DNA of 64,000 nucleotides. Source: Anaeromicropila populeti. GTDB taxonomy: Bacteria; Bacillota; Clostridia; Lachnospirales; Lachnospiraceae. The stretch covers positions 186,001 to 250,000 of the forward strand of contig NZ_FOYZ01000005.1 of the NCBI RefSeq assembly GCF_900112775.1, read 5' to 3'. Below the pieces are notes generated by a model, which saw only the letters and a program-made list of their open reading frames with translations, was not told the origin of the DNA and made no database searches. The position numbers were made by a program, and so were the translations under genes. This document shows positions 44,191 to 53,039 of this stretch, in pieces (the first letter of the stretch is position 1; the number at the start of each line of letters is the position of its first letter).

Positions 44191-44511
44191 GTGAAAGAGC
44201 AAAAAGAGGCGTTATACATGCCACAGGGCTTAAAAAAAAGAAGGGAGTATTTTGACGGATATGGGCAGAAAGAATTTGGCATTACCCTGATTTCGGTGCT
44301 AATTGCAGTATTGTTCAGTTTTCTGGCATATGGGTTGTCTGGAAATCGGGTGGGTGCCATATTTCTTGTTTTGGCAATACCAGCGGGAACCATACTCAGT
44401 ATTACGAAAGATGGATCGAACATAAGCATTACGGATCAGATTCGGTTTATGGTAGAATTCAGAAAATCACAAAAAAAATATAGGTATATCGCCAGGAATG
44501 AGTGGGAGTAA
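44191..44511 (+). CDS. VirB3/PrgI-like membrane protein
   Basis: 106 residues from GTG 44191 with AGAGGTG upstream. A short polar N terminus, two adjacent membrane helices (about 28-65) and a basic tail, the PrgI/TcpE/VirB3 layout. It is the last conjugation-type gene before the Tad block. Confidence 0.7.
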   Translation: MKEQKEALYMPQGLKKRREYFDGYGQKEFGITLISVLIAVLFSFLAYGLSGNRVGAIFLVLAIPAGTILSITKDGSNISITDQIRFMVEFRKSQKKYRYIARNEWE

Positions 44512-44513
44512 AG

Positions 44514-44921
44514 ATGCCAGTAAAAATAGTAGATACCATCGTATTACTCTATGCAGCGTATCGGGACTGGAAAACGATGCAGGTCAAGGATTGGATTCCG
44601 ATAGCGGTTATTCTTCTGGCATTGTTTGAACATCTTTCCGTATTTCCCTGCCAGTTTGCCGAAGCAGTGCTTATAACGGCACCATTTTTGTATGTGGCAG
44701 TCAAAACAAATCAGTTAGGAGGAGGTGATATCAAATTTATCTTTGCCAATGCCTGTATGCTTGGACTTCAAAAAACATATGCAGGATTGCTGATTGGTTT
44801 TGGTATGGTTGCGTTTCTGTATCAAATCAAAAAAATGATAGGTAAAAATGTGAACGAACACAGAAAAATCCCGTTACTTCCTTACTTGGTAACGGGATTT
44901 TTACTGGAAATGTTTCGATGA
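44514..44921 (+). CDS. tadV: Prepilin peptidase (A24, TadV/CpaA type)
   Basis: 135 residues, ATG 44514 (GGGAG 5 bases upstream). Four membrane segments. Aspartyl protease residues are visible: AAYRDWKTMQVKDW near residue 18 and LGGGDIKF near 72. Such enzymes remove the leader from Flp pilins and pseudopilins. Located only 2 bases after the VirB3-like gene, which physically joins the Tad set to the transfer operon. Confidence 0.88.
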   Translation: MPVKIVDTIVLLYAAYRDWKTMQVKDWIPIAVILLALFEHLSVFPCQFAEAVLITAPFLYVAVKTNQLGGGDIKFIFANACMLGLQKTYAGLLIGFGMVAFLYQIKKMIGKNVNEHRKIPLLPYLVTGFLLEMFR

Positions 44922-44937
44922 AGAAAGGTGGAATAGA

Positions 44938-45672
44938 ATGAAGTTTTTAAAAAATAAAACAGTAGTGGGAATCGGGTGTATTATTCTGGCATTAGTCCTT
45001 TGCTTTCTGATTACTCCACTATATAACCGTCAGTTAGATGGAAAAACAGAACTGGTCAAAGTGACGAAGGATATTAAAAAAGGAACTCGGATTACAGCAG
45101 ATATGGTAAAGCTAGAAAAAGTGGGAAGTTACAATCTTTCCAAACAATATGTAAAGAATCTAGAGGCGGTAGTGGGAAAATACGCAGCGGATAATCTGTT
45201 TGCGGATGAAAATGTATTGACGGAGCGGTTACGAAATAAACCATTGGCCAGTGATGAATATCTGGAGGGACTGGATGGCAGCAAGGGAGCCATCAGTGTT
45301 ACCATTCAGTCTTTTGCTGCGGGATTGTCAGGAAAACTATTTTCTGGTGATGTCGTTTCTGTTATTGTGACCAATGAGGAAACAACAAGTATACCGATTG
45401 AGCTTACGTATGTAAAAGTACTTGCCTGTACGCTTTCAAATGGAAACGATATTGATGAAAATACAAGGGATGATAAAGAAGAAAGCAATACAGCAGATAC
45501 GGTAACGCTCTTGGTTAGTCCAGAACAGGCAAAATTATTGGCAAATCTGGAGGCAAACCAGAAAGTCCACCTAGAACTGATTTACAGAGGAGAGGAAGAA
45601 ATAACAAATCAATTTTTAAAACGACAGGATAAGATTCTGGAAGAAATGAAGGAGGATACCGCCAATGAATAA
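44938..45672 (+). CDS. cpaB: CpaB/RcpC-like pilus assembly protein
   Basis: 244 residues. N-terminal membrane helix (about 10-28), then a SAF domain (VTKDIKKGTRITADMVKLEKV) and a beta-rich RcpC-like part (ISVTIQSFAAGLSGKLFSGDVVSVI). In Gram-negative Tad systems CpaB supports the secretin; in this Gram-positive setting it probably acts in the wall zone. Overlaps tadZ by 8 bases. Confidence 0.82.
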   Translation: MKFLKNKTVVGIGCIILALVLCFLITPLYNRQLDGKTELVKVTKDIKKGTRITADMVKLEKVGSYNLSKQYVKNLEAVVGKYAADNLFADENVLTERLRNKPLASDEYLEGLDGSKGAISVTIQSFAAGLSGKLFSGDVVSVIVTNEETTSIPIELTYVKVLACTLSNGNDIDENTRDDKEESNTADTVTLLVSPEQAKLLANLEANQKVHLELIYRGEEEITNQFLKRQDKILEEMKEDTANE

Positions 45673-46405
45673 GAGTGGAAAGATGGTTGCTATATGGGGA
45701 AGTGGAAATGTGGGTAAAACCACAACATCTATCAAACTGGCTTTGGCTCTTGCTAAGAAACAAAAAGAGTCCATAATTTTATTAACCGATATCAATGCAC
45801 CAGATTTAAAATGTATTCTGCCAGGCTCAAAAGAGTTGAAATCAATGGGCGAAATCTGGAACATGCCCAATCTGGATGAAACCGCTCTATATGAAAAATG
45901 TGTGGTTACGCCTAGTGAATCTATTTGTATGATGGGATATGCTCCAGGTGAGAATGCCTTTTCGTATTCTGACAGCACAAAAGAGAATGTATTTCGGGTG
46001 TATGAAGAAATGAGAACCATAGTGGATTATGTAATCATCGACTGCGTTTCCAATTTGGCTTACAACATGCCTACCGCAGTAGCACTGGAGATAGCAGATT
46101 ATGTAGTCAGAATAGGAGAAGCAACGACCAAGTCATTTAGTTTTTTTGACTCCAATCTGCCTTTACTGGTAGACAGTAGATATGGAAAAGAAAATCATAT
46201 TCGGGTTCTTTCAAAAGTAACAAGTGAACAGCCAGTAGAAGTAGCTGTGAACTATTTGGGATGTGATTTAAAACTTCCTGATGTAAAAGAAATAAAAAAA
46301 CAAGGGATGGAAGGAACACTATTTGACAAACTGAGTGGCAAGGATGGTACCGCTTATGATGCAGGAATACAAAAAATAGCAAGTCTGGTATGCCAGGAGG
46401 TGTAA
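45665..46405 (+). CDS. tadZ: TadZ/CpaE-like ATPase
   Basis: 246 residues. P-loop GSGNVGKTTTS at about 12-22, LLTDINAPDLK (A'-like), VIIDCVSNLAYN (Walker B-like). TadZ positions the pilus machine at the membrane. Follows the standard order cpaB-tadZ-tadA-tadB-tadC. Confidence 0.82.
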   Translation: MNKSGKMVAIWGSGNVGKTTTSIKLALALAKKQKESIILLTDINAPDLKCILPGSKELKSMGEIWNMPNLDETALYEKCVVTPSESICMMGYAPGENAFSYSDSTKENVFRVYEEMRTIVDYVIIDCVSNLAYNMPTAVALEIADYVVRIGEATTKSFSFFDSNLPLLVDSRYGKENHIRVLSKVTSEQPVEVAVNYLGCDLKLPDVKEIKKQGMEGTLFDKLSGKDGTAYDAGIQKIASLVCQEV

Positions 46406-46408
46406 GCA

Positions 46409-47767
46409 TTGGAAGTAAAAAATGTAATTGATCGAAGTGACACCAAACAGATGGAATTTCCGAAGCTGTTTGTAAGAACACAAAAGCATATGTCAAAGAA
46501 TTGTTCCATCCTAATTGATGCCATTGATAAAAATAAAAAAGACAGCAATGCAATGAAACAGTTAGAAAATTATATAAGGAAATATCTTCAGGACAGAAAA
46601 TTGGTTGCAGAGGATATGACGTTGGACGAAACAGTTAAGCAGTTAATCAATGAAATGACACAATTTTCAATTCTGAATGAATATTTAGACCCTGGCAGAA
46701 GTGATATAGAAGAGATCAATATCAATGCATGGGATGATGTGAAAGTAAGTTACAGTGATGGAAGAATCGAAAGAGCTGCACATTTTTATTCTCCCAAGCA
46801 TTGTGAAGATATTATTCGAAAGCTGTTAAGGCAGGAGTCAAAAATTACCTTTGACAAGTCAAGACCAATTGTAAGAAGCCATTTGAATGAAAATATAAGA
46901 ATTACGGTGATTGGAGGGGAATGTGTGGATAGGGCAGTGGGACTTGCTGCTTCTATCCGTATTATTAATCCGAAACATTTCAGGAAAGAGGATTTTGTAC
47001 AGAAAGGAACAATTACAGAGGAAATGTTAAATCTGTTAACCGCCTTGTTTCTGAATGGTGTGAGTATGTGTGTCACAGGAGAGACAGGTTCTGGAAAAAC
47101 AACGATAATGAGTTATCTGCTGGAACAGATACCCTATCATAAGAGGGTGATCACCATTGAAGAGGATGTGAGAGAGTTTACTCTGGTTCGGCGAAATGAA
47201 AAGGGAGAAGTACAAAACAACGTGATACATATGGTAACAAAAAAATCAGAAGATATGACGTTGGCAGTTGACCAAGAGAAGCTCCTAGAGACAGCCATGA
47301 CGATGAATCCTGATTTCATATGTGTTGCGGAAATGAAAGGAAAGGAAGCACTGGCAGCACAGGAAGCGGCAAATACTGGACATACGGTGGTGACCACCAC
47401 ACATGCCCGATCCTGCCGCCTTACTTATGACAGAATGGCCTCTTTGTGCAAAAATGGAAACGATGACAGCAAAACCCTTGTGAATATGGCAAAGAATGCT
47501 TTCCCGATTGTCATATTCATAAAAAAGTATCCAGACAACGTAAGACGTGTAGAAGAAATGACAGAGTGTATCATGAAAGAGAACGGAACCTGCCAAATCA
47601 ATACGTTATATCAGTTTGTTGTGAAAAAAAATACCACAGATGAAGCAGGCAGAATCCGATTGGAAGGAATCTTTGAAAAGAAAAACAACATTAGCCAGTA
47701 TATGCAGAAGGTTTTGAAGGAAGGTGCTGTGGATAGTCAGCTCATCAAAAATATAATGGAGGGATAG
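46409..47767 (+). CDS. tadA: TadA/CpaF pilus ATPase
   Basis: 452 residues from TTG 46409 (AGGAGG upstream). The N1/N2 domain includes FSILNEYLDPGRSDIEEININ; Walker A GETGSGKTT at about 224-232, Asp box ITIEEDVREF, Walker B MNPDFICVAEMKG, His box GHTVVTTTHA. Close to canonical CpaF, unlike the diverged chromosomal copy at 250. It drives pilus assembly or substrate export. Confidence 0.92.
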   Translation: MEVKNVIDRSDTKQMEFPKLFVRTQKHMSKNCSILIDAIDKNKKDSNAMKQLENYIRKYLQDRKLVAEDMTLDETVKQLINEMTQFSILNEYLDPGRSDIEEININAWDDVKVSYSDGRIERAAHFYSPKHCEDIIRKLLRQESKITFDKSRPIVRSHLNENIRITVIGGECVDRAVGLAASIRIINPKHFRKEDFVQKGTITEEMLNLLTALFLNGVSMCVTGETGSGKTTIMSYLLEQIPYHKRVITIEEDVREFTLVRRNEKGEVQNNVIHMVTKKSEDMTLAVDQEKLLETAMTMNPDFICVAEMKGKEALAAQEAANTGHTVVTTTHARSCRLTYDRMASLCKNGNDDSKTLVNMAKNAFPIVIFIKKYPDNVRRVEEMTECIMKENGTCQINTLYQFVVKKNTTDEAGRIRLEGIFEKKNNISQYMQKVLKEGAVDSQLIKNIMEG

Positions 47768-47768
47768 A

Positions 47769-48704
47769 ATGAAGACATTGTTACAGTTATTTGCGTTTCT
47801 GTTTCTGTCACTGGGAATTGTTATTCTGCTAGAAATAAGCAGAAAGGAATTTATCCAGGGAATGGAAGGCGTGTTTTTATGGAAACCAAAGAAAAAATTG
47901 AAAACAAGGGTGCTGGAAGCGACCGGAAAGAAAAAGAAAAACTGGTTCACGAATTTGATTCAGGAAAGCATGATTATACTACAGCTGAATAAAAAGGAAA
48001 AACTGTTCCCTATTACTTGTGCCGTGGCAACCATTCTTTCCCTGACAGGGGTTTTACTTGCATTGCTGTTGCAGAATTACTATTTGGTTCCTGTTTTGGC
48101 AGTAGGTTTTTTAATGGTTCCCTTTTTATATGTAAAGATTCTGGGGTTCCGTATGAAAAAACTTTTAAATGAAGAGTTAGAAACAACATTATCCATTATC
48201 ACAACCAGTTACATCCGAAGTGAAAACATAGTAGATGCAATGGAGGAAAACATTGATTATGTCAATGCACCCATACATGATGTTTTTCAGCAGTTTATTT
48301 TTGAGGCAAACCTCATAAATCCAGATATACGGAAATTAATTCGGAAGATGAAGAAAAAAATAGACAACGACACCTTTGGGGAATGGTGCGATGCTTTGGT
48401 AGCCTGCCAGGATGACAGCAAGCTGAAAAGTACCTTACTGCCCATTGTAAAAAAACTCTCTACCGTGAGAGTGGTGTCAGCCCGTTTGGATACCATGCTT
48501 TACGAACCAGTAAAAGAATATATTACAATGGTAATCTTAGTGGTGCTCAATGTACCACTGATGTATTTTCTAAATAAGGACTGGTTTCGTATTCTTGTGT
48601 ACCAGAAATCAGGAAAAATAACATTAGCAGCATGTGCGGGTGTCATTTTCTTTTCCTTATTTTCCGTAATCAAAATAACAAGACCAATCGAGTATAAACG
48701 ATAG
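47769..48704 (+). CDS. tadB: TadB platform protein
   Basis: 311 residues. Helices at about 3-22, 80-125, 257-277 and 285-303 surround a cytoplasmic GspF-like helical domain (LETTLSIITTSYIRSENIVDAMEENI). Paired with the following TadC, the standard platform dimer. Confidence 0.8.
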   Translation: MKTLLQLFAFLFLSLGIVILLEISRKEFIQGMEGVFLWKPKKKLKTRVLEATGKKKKNWFTNLIQESMIILQLNKKEKLFPITCAVATILSLTGVLLALLLQNYYLVPVLAVGFLMVPFLYVKILGFRMKKLLNEELETTLSIITTSYIRSENIVDAMEENIDYVNAPIHDVFQQFIFEANLINPDIRKLIRKMKKKIDNDTFGEWCDALVACQDDSKLKSTLLPIVKKLSTVRVVSARLDTMLYEPVKEYITMVILVVLNVPLMYFLNKDWFRILVYQKSGKITLAACAGVIFFSLFSVIKITRPIEYKR

Positions 48705-48715
48705 GAGGGATGCAA

Positions 48716-49579
48716 TTGTTATTCATAATAAGAGTACTAACATTTTTGGGAATGGCATATGGAAGCTATACCTTGATTACCAGCGTATTGAAACTGCCCA
48801 CATACAGGACAGAAAAAACGGCTCATATCTATACCAAAAAAAGCAGTTTAATACAACTGGAACTGATGATACAGAGAATGTCGGCATGGCTTTCTCAATA
48901 CATTCATTTAGATGAATACAAAAGAAGCAAGCTGGAACAGGAGCTGAAAAGTCTGGGAATTGAAAAGACACCAGAAATCTTCAAGGCAACGTCCGTTGTG
49001 ACAGCCGGGCTAGTGCTTACCCTTATCATCCCTTGTCTCTTAATTATGCCTATTATATCAGTTGGTGTAGTGGTGCTTTCTATTTTGGTCTACTTTAAAG
49101 AAGACAATCAGTTAAGGGAAAAGATAGCAAAAAAGCGGGAAGCCATTGAACTGGAGCTGCCCCGCTTCTGCTCCACAATTAAGCAGGAGCTGATGGCTAC
49201 TCGGGATGTCCTTACTATTTTAGAGAATTATAGAAAAAATGCAGGGGCAGCAATGAAAAAGGAATTGGATATTACCTGTGCTGATATGCGTTCGGGAAAC
49301 TATGAATCTGCGTTACTGCGTTTGGAAGCCAGAATTACATCCGCAGCCTTATCGGATGTGATCAGAGGGCTGCTGGGAACTCTTAGGGGAGATGATAACA
49401 GAGGGTATTTTGAAATATTGTCACATGATATGGACAATATGGAGATACAGAGGTTGGAAGCACAGGCTGCTAAACAGCCAGGAAAGATTAAAAAGTATCT
49501 GATGCTTCTTCTAGCCTGTATGCTTGTTATGTATCTGCTCATTTTAGGAATGTATGCCATGCAAAACTTAACTTTTTAA
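48716..49579 (+). CDS. tadC: TadC platform protein
   Basis: 287 residues. TTG 48716 is preferred to ATG 48710, which lies only 1 base after AGGAGG. GspF-like: helices near 5-20, 85-125 and 263-285 and the cytoplasmic segment LPRFCSTIKQELMATRDVLTILENY. Partner of TadB. Confidence 0.8.
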   Translation: MLFIIRVLTFLGMAYGSYTLITSVLKLPTYRTEKTAHIYTKKSSLIQLELMIQRMSAWLSQYIHLDEYKRSKLEQELKSLGIEKTPEIFKATSVVTAGLVLTLIIPCLLIMPIISVGVVVLSILVYFKEDNQLREKIAKKREAIELELPRFCSTIKQELMATRDVLTILENYRKNAGAAMKKELDITCADMRSGNYESALLRLEARITSAALSDVIRGLLGTLRGDDNRGYFEILSHDMDNMEIQRLEAQAAKQPGKIKKYLMLLLACMLVMYLLILGMYAMQNLTF

Positions 49580-49598
49580 GTGAGAAAGAGGTGGATTC

Positions 49599-50015
49599 AT
49601 GAGAGTAAAGAAAAAATTAATGGAGCAAGAGGGTGCAGCAATGATTGAAATTTGTATTGGCGTCTTGGTTGCTGGAATGATTCTAACATTAATTTTACAA
49701 ACAATATCGGTCATGATATACCGATACCAGATGGGGACTTTTGCTGATAAGGTCGGAGAAATTATATCGGTATCAGGAAAATATGACAGCGAAGTGCAGG
49801 AGGTGGTAAAGGAATATGTGGAGTCAACCAATCTACAAAACGTAGCGATATCATTAGAAGGAACCGAGTATATGGAGGGAACGGAAAAGATTCAGTTGAA
49901 TTCCTGCATCCGAATAACCGTTTCTGCCTCTTATCAGATTGGATTTGATTTTGCCAATGTTCCAATTTCACTAAGAAATGTTTCCCAGACAAGGAGTGAT
50001 GTGTATTGGAAATAA
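49599..50015 (+). CDS. TadE-like pseudopilin 1
   Basis: 138 residues. Short basic leader, then EG, AAMIE and a hydrophobic helix (residues about 18-38). The Gly with Glu at +5 is a prepilin peptidase site. A minor pilin of the ICE Tad system. Overlaps the next gene by 10 bases. Confidence 0.75.
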   Translation: MRVKKKLMEQEGAAMIEICIGVLVAGMILTLILQTISVMIYRYQMGTFADKVGEIISVSGKYDSEVQEVVKEYVESTNLQNVAISLEGTEYMEGTEKIQLNSCIRITVSASYQIGFDFANVPISLRNVSQTRSDVYWK

Positions 50016-50533
50016 AAAAGAAACTGAAAGAAAAGGATGGCAGTACAGTAATTGATGTAGCCATTCTATTTTTTGTGGGAATGTTATTGTTTTCTGCCGC
50101 TTTTGAGTATATACGGGTTCAAATCATTGCCTACAACATAAAGGAATCATTTGAAAATGCAGTCCGAACAGTAGCTATTGAAAATTATAATGAAATTTAT
50201 GCCGGATTGCGAGAAGGAAAGGAAATAGGTGGTCAGTATGAAGGGGGAGCGGAAGGAGGTGGTGATAGTACAGAAGAGCCAGAATGGGTAGCAATCAACG
50301 ATTATGGAAATGTTTCTGATGAATTAGCGGAGTTGTTGGGCAGAGAGGACTTAGAAACAGGTGCTGAGTGTTACATACGGGATATAGAAACAAAAGTACA
50401 AGATGCAACCGATAGTTCCGAATATAAAGTGACTGGGAATTTGGTAGTGATAGTTCCCATTCATCTGATTGGAATTCCTGCTCAGGCGAAAGTTCCGATT
50501 CAGGTAGAATATGTTTATAAAAAAATGTATTAA
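50006..50533 (+). CDS. TadE/TadF-like pseudopilin 2
   Basis: 175 residues, TTG start after AAGGAG. Leader KEKDG, then STVID and a hydrophobic helix (about 18-36); Asp replaces Glu at +5. A Gly/Glu-rich loop (about 75-92) precedes a beta-rich C-terminal domain. Resembles DUF4320 pseudopilins. Confidence 0.72.
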   Translation: MEIKKKLKEKDGSTVIDVAILFFVGMLLFSAAFEYIRVQIIAYNIKESFENAVRTVAIENYNEIYAGLREGKEIGGQYEGGAEGGGDSTEEPEWVAINDYGNVSDELAELLGREDLETGAECYIRDIETKVQDATDSSEYKVTGNLVVIVPIHLIGIPAQAKVPIQVEYVYKKMY

Positions 50534-50559
50534 GTATTATTTAGGGAAGAAGGGAAAAT

Positions 50560-51174
50560 ATGAGTGAACTACTATTGATTATTATGGGTTTTGTGATATT
50601 CAGTTATGCAGGATGGAATTACTTCTGTATTGTTCAGAAGAAACAGAAGCATTGCGGTATTATGAATATTCTGCTATTTGGAACGATACTTGTGTTGCCA
50701 GTAATTCGAGTATGCACTACACAGAACTGGTATGGCTTAGTTGTAAAGAATGAGGGGCGTTTCCTTGTATTAACTATGCTATCTTTTGCACGTATGTTTC
50801 ATTTGGAACAATGGAATTCGCAAATATCGAATTTTGCCTATGGTTCTTTTTTTTCTGTTTGTGTTTTTGCCAGAATGAGCATTATGGTAACTGATGTTAG
50901 GGAAAAGAATATGGCTGACTACAGTGACAACTATATGAAACAATTGGCTGGTAATGTTCTTTTGGCTGCGCTGCTTAGTATGTTGTACCAGCAGCGTATC
51001 ATCAGACTGTATTATTGTGTGATTTTCTATTCTATTTTGGTTGTTCATTTACTTTTGGCATGTTATTTACAACGAAATTTATACCAGATTAGGAGAAGGA
51101 AAGGAGATAGGTGGTTAGCAGGAAGGCGGGCGAGGATGAGAATGGTAATAGAAAGAAGGAGGAAAAATGTTTAA
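50560..51174 (+). CDS. Polytopic membrane protein of the Tad locus
   Basis: 204 residues; about five to six membrane helices and a strongly basic C terminus (RRRKGDRWLAGRRARMR). Not recognised. Overlaps the next gene by 8 bases, so it belongs to this operon. Confidence 0.6.
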   Translation: MSELLLIIMGFVIFSYAGWNYFCIVQKKQKHCGIMNILLFGTILVLPVIRVCTTQNWYGLVVKNEGRFLVLTMLSFARMFHLEQWNSQISNFAYGSFFSVCVFARMSIMVTDVREKNMADYSDNYMKQLAGNVLLAALLSMLYQQRIIRLYYCVIFYSILVVHLLLACYLQRNLYQIRRRKGDRWLAGRRARMRMVIERRRKNV

Positions 51175-51643
51175 TATATGTGAAATCACTGTGGGAATAC
51201 TCAGTTTTCAACTTCTGGTGTATACACTTGGATATATCGGTGAGTTACTTAACCGTTCGGTAAGAAAGGGTGTTTTAGCAAAGATTACTATTTTAATCAT
51301 ACCCATATCCTATATCGGAATGACTATTTTGCACAGAGTGGCAGGTATTTCTATGACTGATTATCAGGATGCACGTATAATTTCGATTGTAACAGTAATG
51401 TTATTAACGTTTTCTAATAAAGAAGATGCATTTAAAGGACCTGTTGTAAGTAAGCTTGTGATACTTGTTATCATAGCTGGAAATTACATTCAGAAAAATT
51501 TAAACGATATACAATATGTGCGTGAAACGGTCATGATTCCATTTGATTTAATAAGCATTGCATATTTTGTAATTTCATGCTATTATAAGCATAAAAATGC
51601 AAGGAAAAGAACAAATGAAATTAGCAAAGAGATGTTTAAGTAG
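51167..51643 (+). CDS. Polytopic membrane protein of the Tad locus
   Basis: 158 residues, about four membrane helices. It starts within the 3' end of the previous gene and overlaps the next. Unknown function. Confidence 0.55.
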   Translation: MFNICEITVGILSFQLLVYTLGYIGELLNRSVRKGVLAKITILIIPISYIGMTILHRVAGISMTDYQDARIISIVTVMLLTFSNKEDAFKGPVVSKLVILVIIAGNYIQKNLNDIQYVRETVMIPFDLISIAYFVISCYYKHKNARKRTNEISKEMFK

Positions 51644-52394
51644 AATATGTAAATGGCAAACTGAAGCGTGGAATAAAGAAAATATCATAATAGGTAAAAA
51701 TATTAGGAATGTAGAAATATTAGCATGCTGTTGTATAGGCATATATGCTTTGAGTGAGCGTGGAGTGCAACACAAGTTATTGGCATTTTTTTTAATTTTA
51801 TATTGCATACTTGATGTGATTTTAAGATACACGAGTGGTTGGTGCGTATCGCTTTTAAAATGCTTACTTGTTATTACTTTAGAGTTTATGTGCTATGTTG
51901 TTGGAATGAGTATGATTTTAGTAGTAAGAATATGTCTTGGTATTTCGTTTAATATAGGACTCGCAATAGTACTCACTGTTGAATATATAAAATATTGGAT
52001 AAGGCTTACATTTACGGTTCAGAATGAAATATCTAAATTAGCAAATGAACTTGTTTCAGTGCTCTGTACTATTATTTTCACAGTAGGTACTTATATTGTT
52101 AGCATTGGTTTTAGTGATGTTCCGTCATTTAATGTAATACAAAAATCATATAAGAATATTGAAGAATTAATGGGAGCTATTACAAATAATCAGGAATTAA
52201 GTAAGCAAATATTTCTCAGTTGCTTTAAAATGATATTTGAACTTTCTTTTTTGATGTTATTACCTACTTTGTGTTTATCCTTGCTCTGCACAGCTTTAGT
52301 TGATATTATGCAATATTATTTGAAAAAAAATAATTTGACTGATTATTGGGGCACACTCGAAAGAATGAAAATAAACAGAAAAAATAAAATATAG
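51615..52394 (+). CDS. Polytopic membrane protein, end of the Tad operon
   Basis: 259 residues; ATG 51615 with AAGGAA 10 bases upstream. Hydrophobic segments near 32-60, 70-110, 145-165 and 205-230. Unknown. A terminator follows directly. Confidence 0.55.
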   Translation: MKLAKRCLSRICKWQTEAWNKENIIIGKNIRNVEILACCCIGIYALSERGVQHKLLAFFLILYCILDVILRYTSGWCVSLLKCLLVITLEFMCYVVGMSMILVVRICLGISFNIGLAIVLTVEYIKYWIRLTFTVQNEISKLANELVSVLCTIIFTVGTYIVSIGFSDVPSFNVIQKSYKNIEELMGAITNNQELSKQIFLSCFKMIFELSFLMLLPTLCLSLLCTALVDIMQYYLKKNNLTDYWGTLERMKINRKNKI

Positions 52395-52405
52395 TTTTGT
52401 ACATA

Positions 52406-52432
52406 GAAAACACCTTAGTAAGGTGTTTTTTT
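52406..52432 (+). terminator. Terminator of the Tad operon
   Basis: AACACCTT, three bases, AAGGTGTT, then T7 (52406-52432). Confidence 0.9.
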
Positions 52433-52464
52433 CGTACAAAAGTTTGATAATTTCCCGCAAAGCC

Positions 52465-52493
52465 TTGTAAATACTGGGTTTTCGTGGTATAAT
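52465..52493 (+). promoter_or_regulatory. Promoter of the secreted-protein operon
   Basis: TTGTAA (52465-52470), 17 bases, TATAAT (52488-52493) with TGG before it (extended -10). It starts a new transcript for the surface proteins. Confidence 0.75.
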
Positions 52494-52548
52494 AAGGTAT
52501 GGGGAAATTATAACTATTCAAGAAAATATTAGAAAGAAGGTTATAATT

Positions 52549-53019
52549 TTGTATCAGAAAATCAAAAGCTTTTTTAAGAAAAAGCAGAAATATATCATTG
52601 GTATTGCGGTTATTCTATTACTGGTTATCGTTTACAAAGCCAACAGGGATTTAAGTCAGAAAGAGGTTTCTGTGGAAGAGCATGTAGTAGAGAAGAGTAT
52701 AGTTTCAAAAGAGCCAAAACTACATTTAGCCGACTATGACGAACTGGCGAATCAGGATACAGAAACAGAACAGCCAGAAGCTTCTGGTTCTGATATGGAA
52801 AGGAAAACAGATGAGAATCCAGATGTAGGCTCAGATTCAAAGAAAATAAAGGTAATGGATGAGTCAGAGGAAACCATGAAGGATGAAACCATAGAAAATG
52901 AGTATGATGGAGAGCCAAATGCAGACAGTATAGAGTTCTTTGAAGTGGAAGTGGAAACTGGCAAGGATGTTAATGGAGATGTTGCTCCAAGCGGTGAAAA
53001 AGTAGGTACTTGGGAGTAA
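52549..53019 (+). CDS. Anchored acidic surface protein with conserved C-terminal tail
   Basis: 156 residues, TTG start. One membrane helix (about 15-28), then a low-complexity acidic extracytoplasmic region rich in Glu, Asp and Ser. The C terminus GKDVNGDVAPSGEKVGTWE is nearly identical to that of the next gene's product. Function unknown; the tail suggests a shared sorting or docking signal. Confidence 0.7.
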   Translation: MYQKIKSFFKKKQKYIIGIAVILLLVIVYKANRDLSQKEVSVEEHVVEKSIVSKEPKLHLADYDELANQDTETEQPEASGSDMERKTDENPDVGSDSKKIKVMDESEETMKDETIENEYDGEPNADSIEFFEVEVETGKDVNGDVAPSGEKVGTWE

Positions 53020-53039
53020 AAAAGAAGGAGTGATTGGTT

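Noticed and set aside
46137-46553. Minus-strand frame opposite tadZ and tadA
   Set aside because: It is antisense to two conserved genes with clear motifs; no start site or homology is seen.
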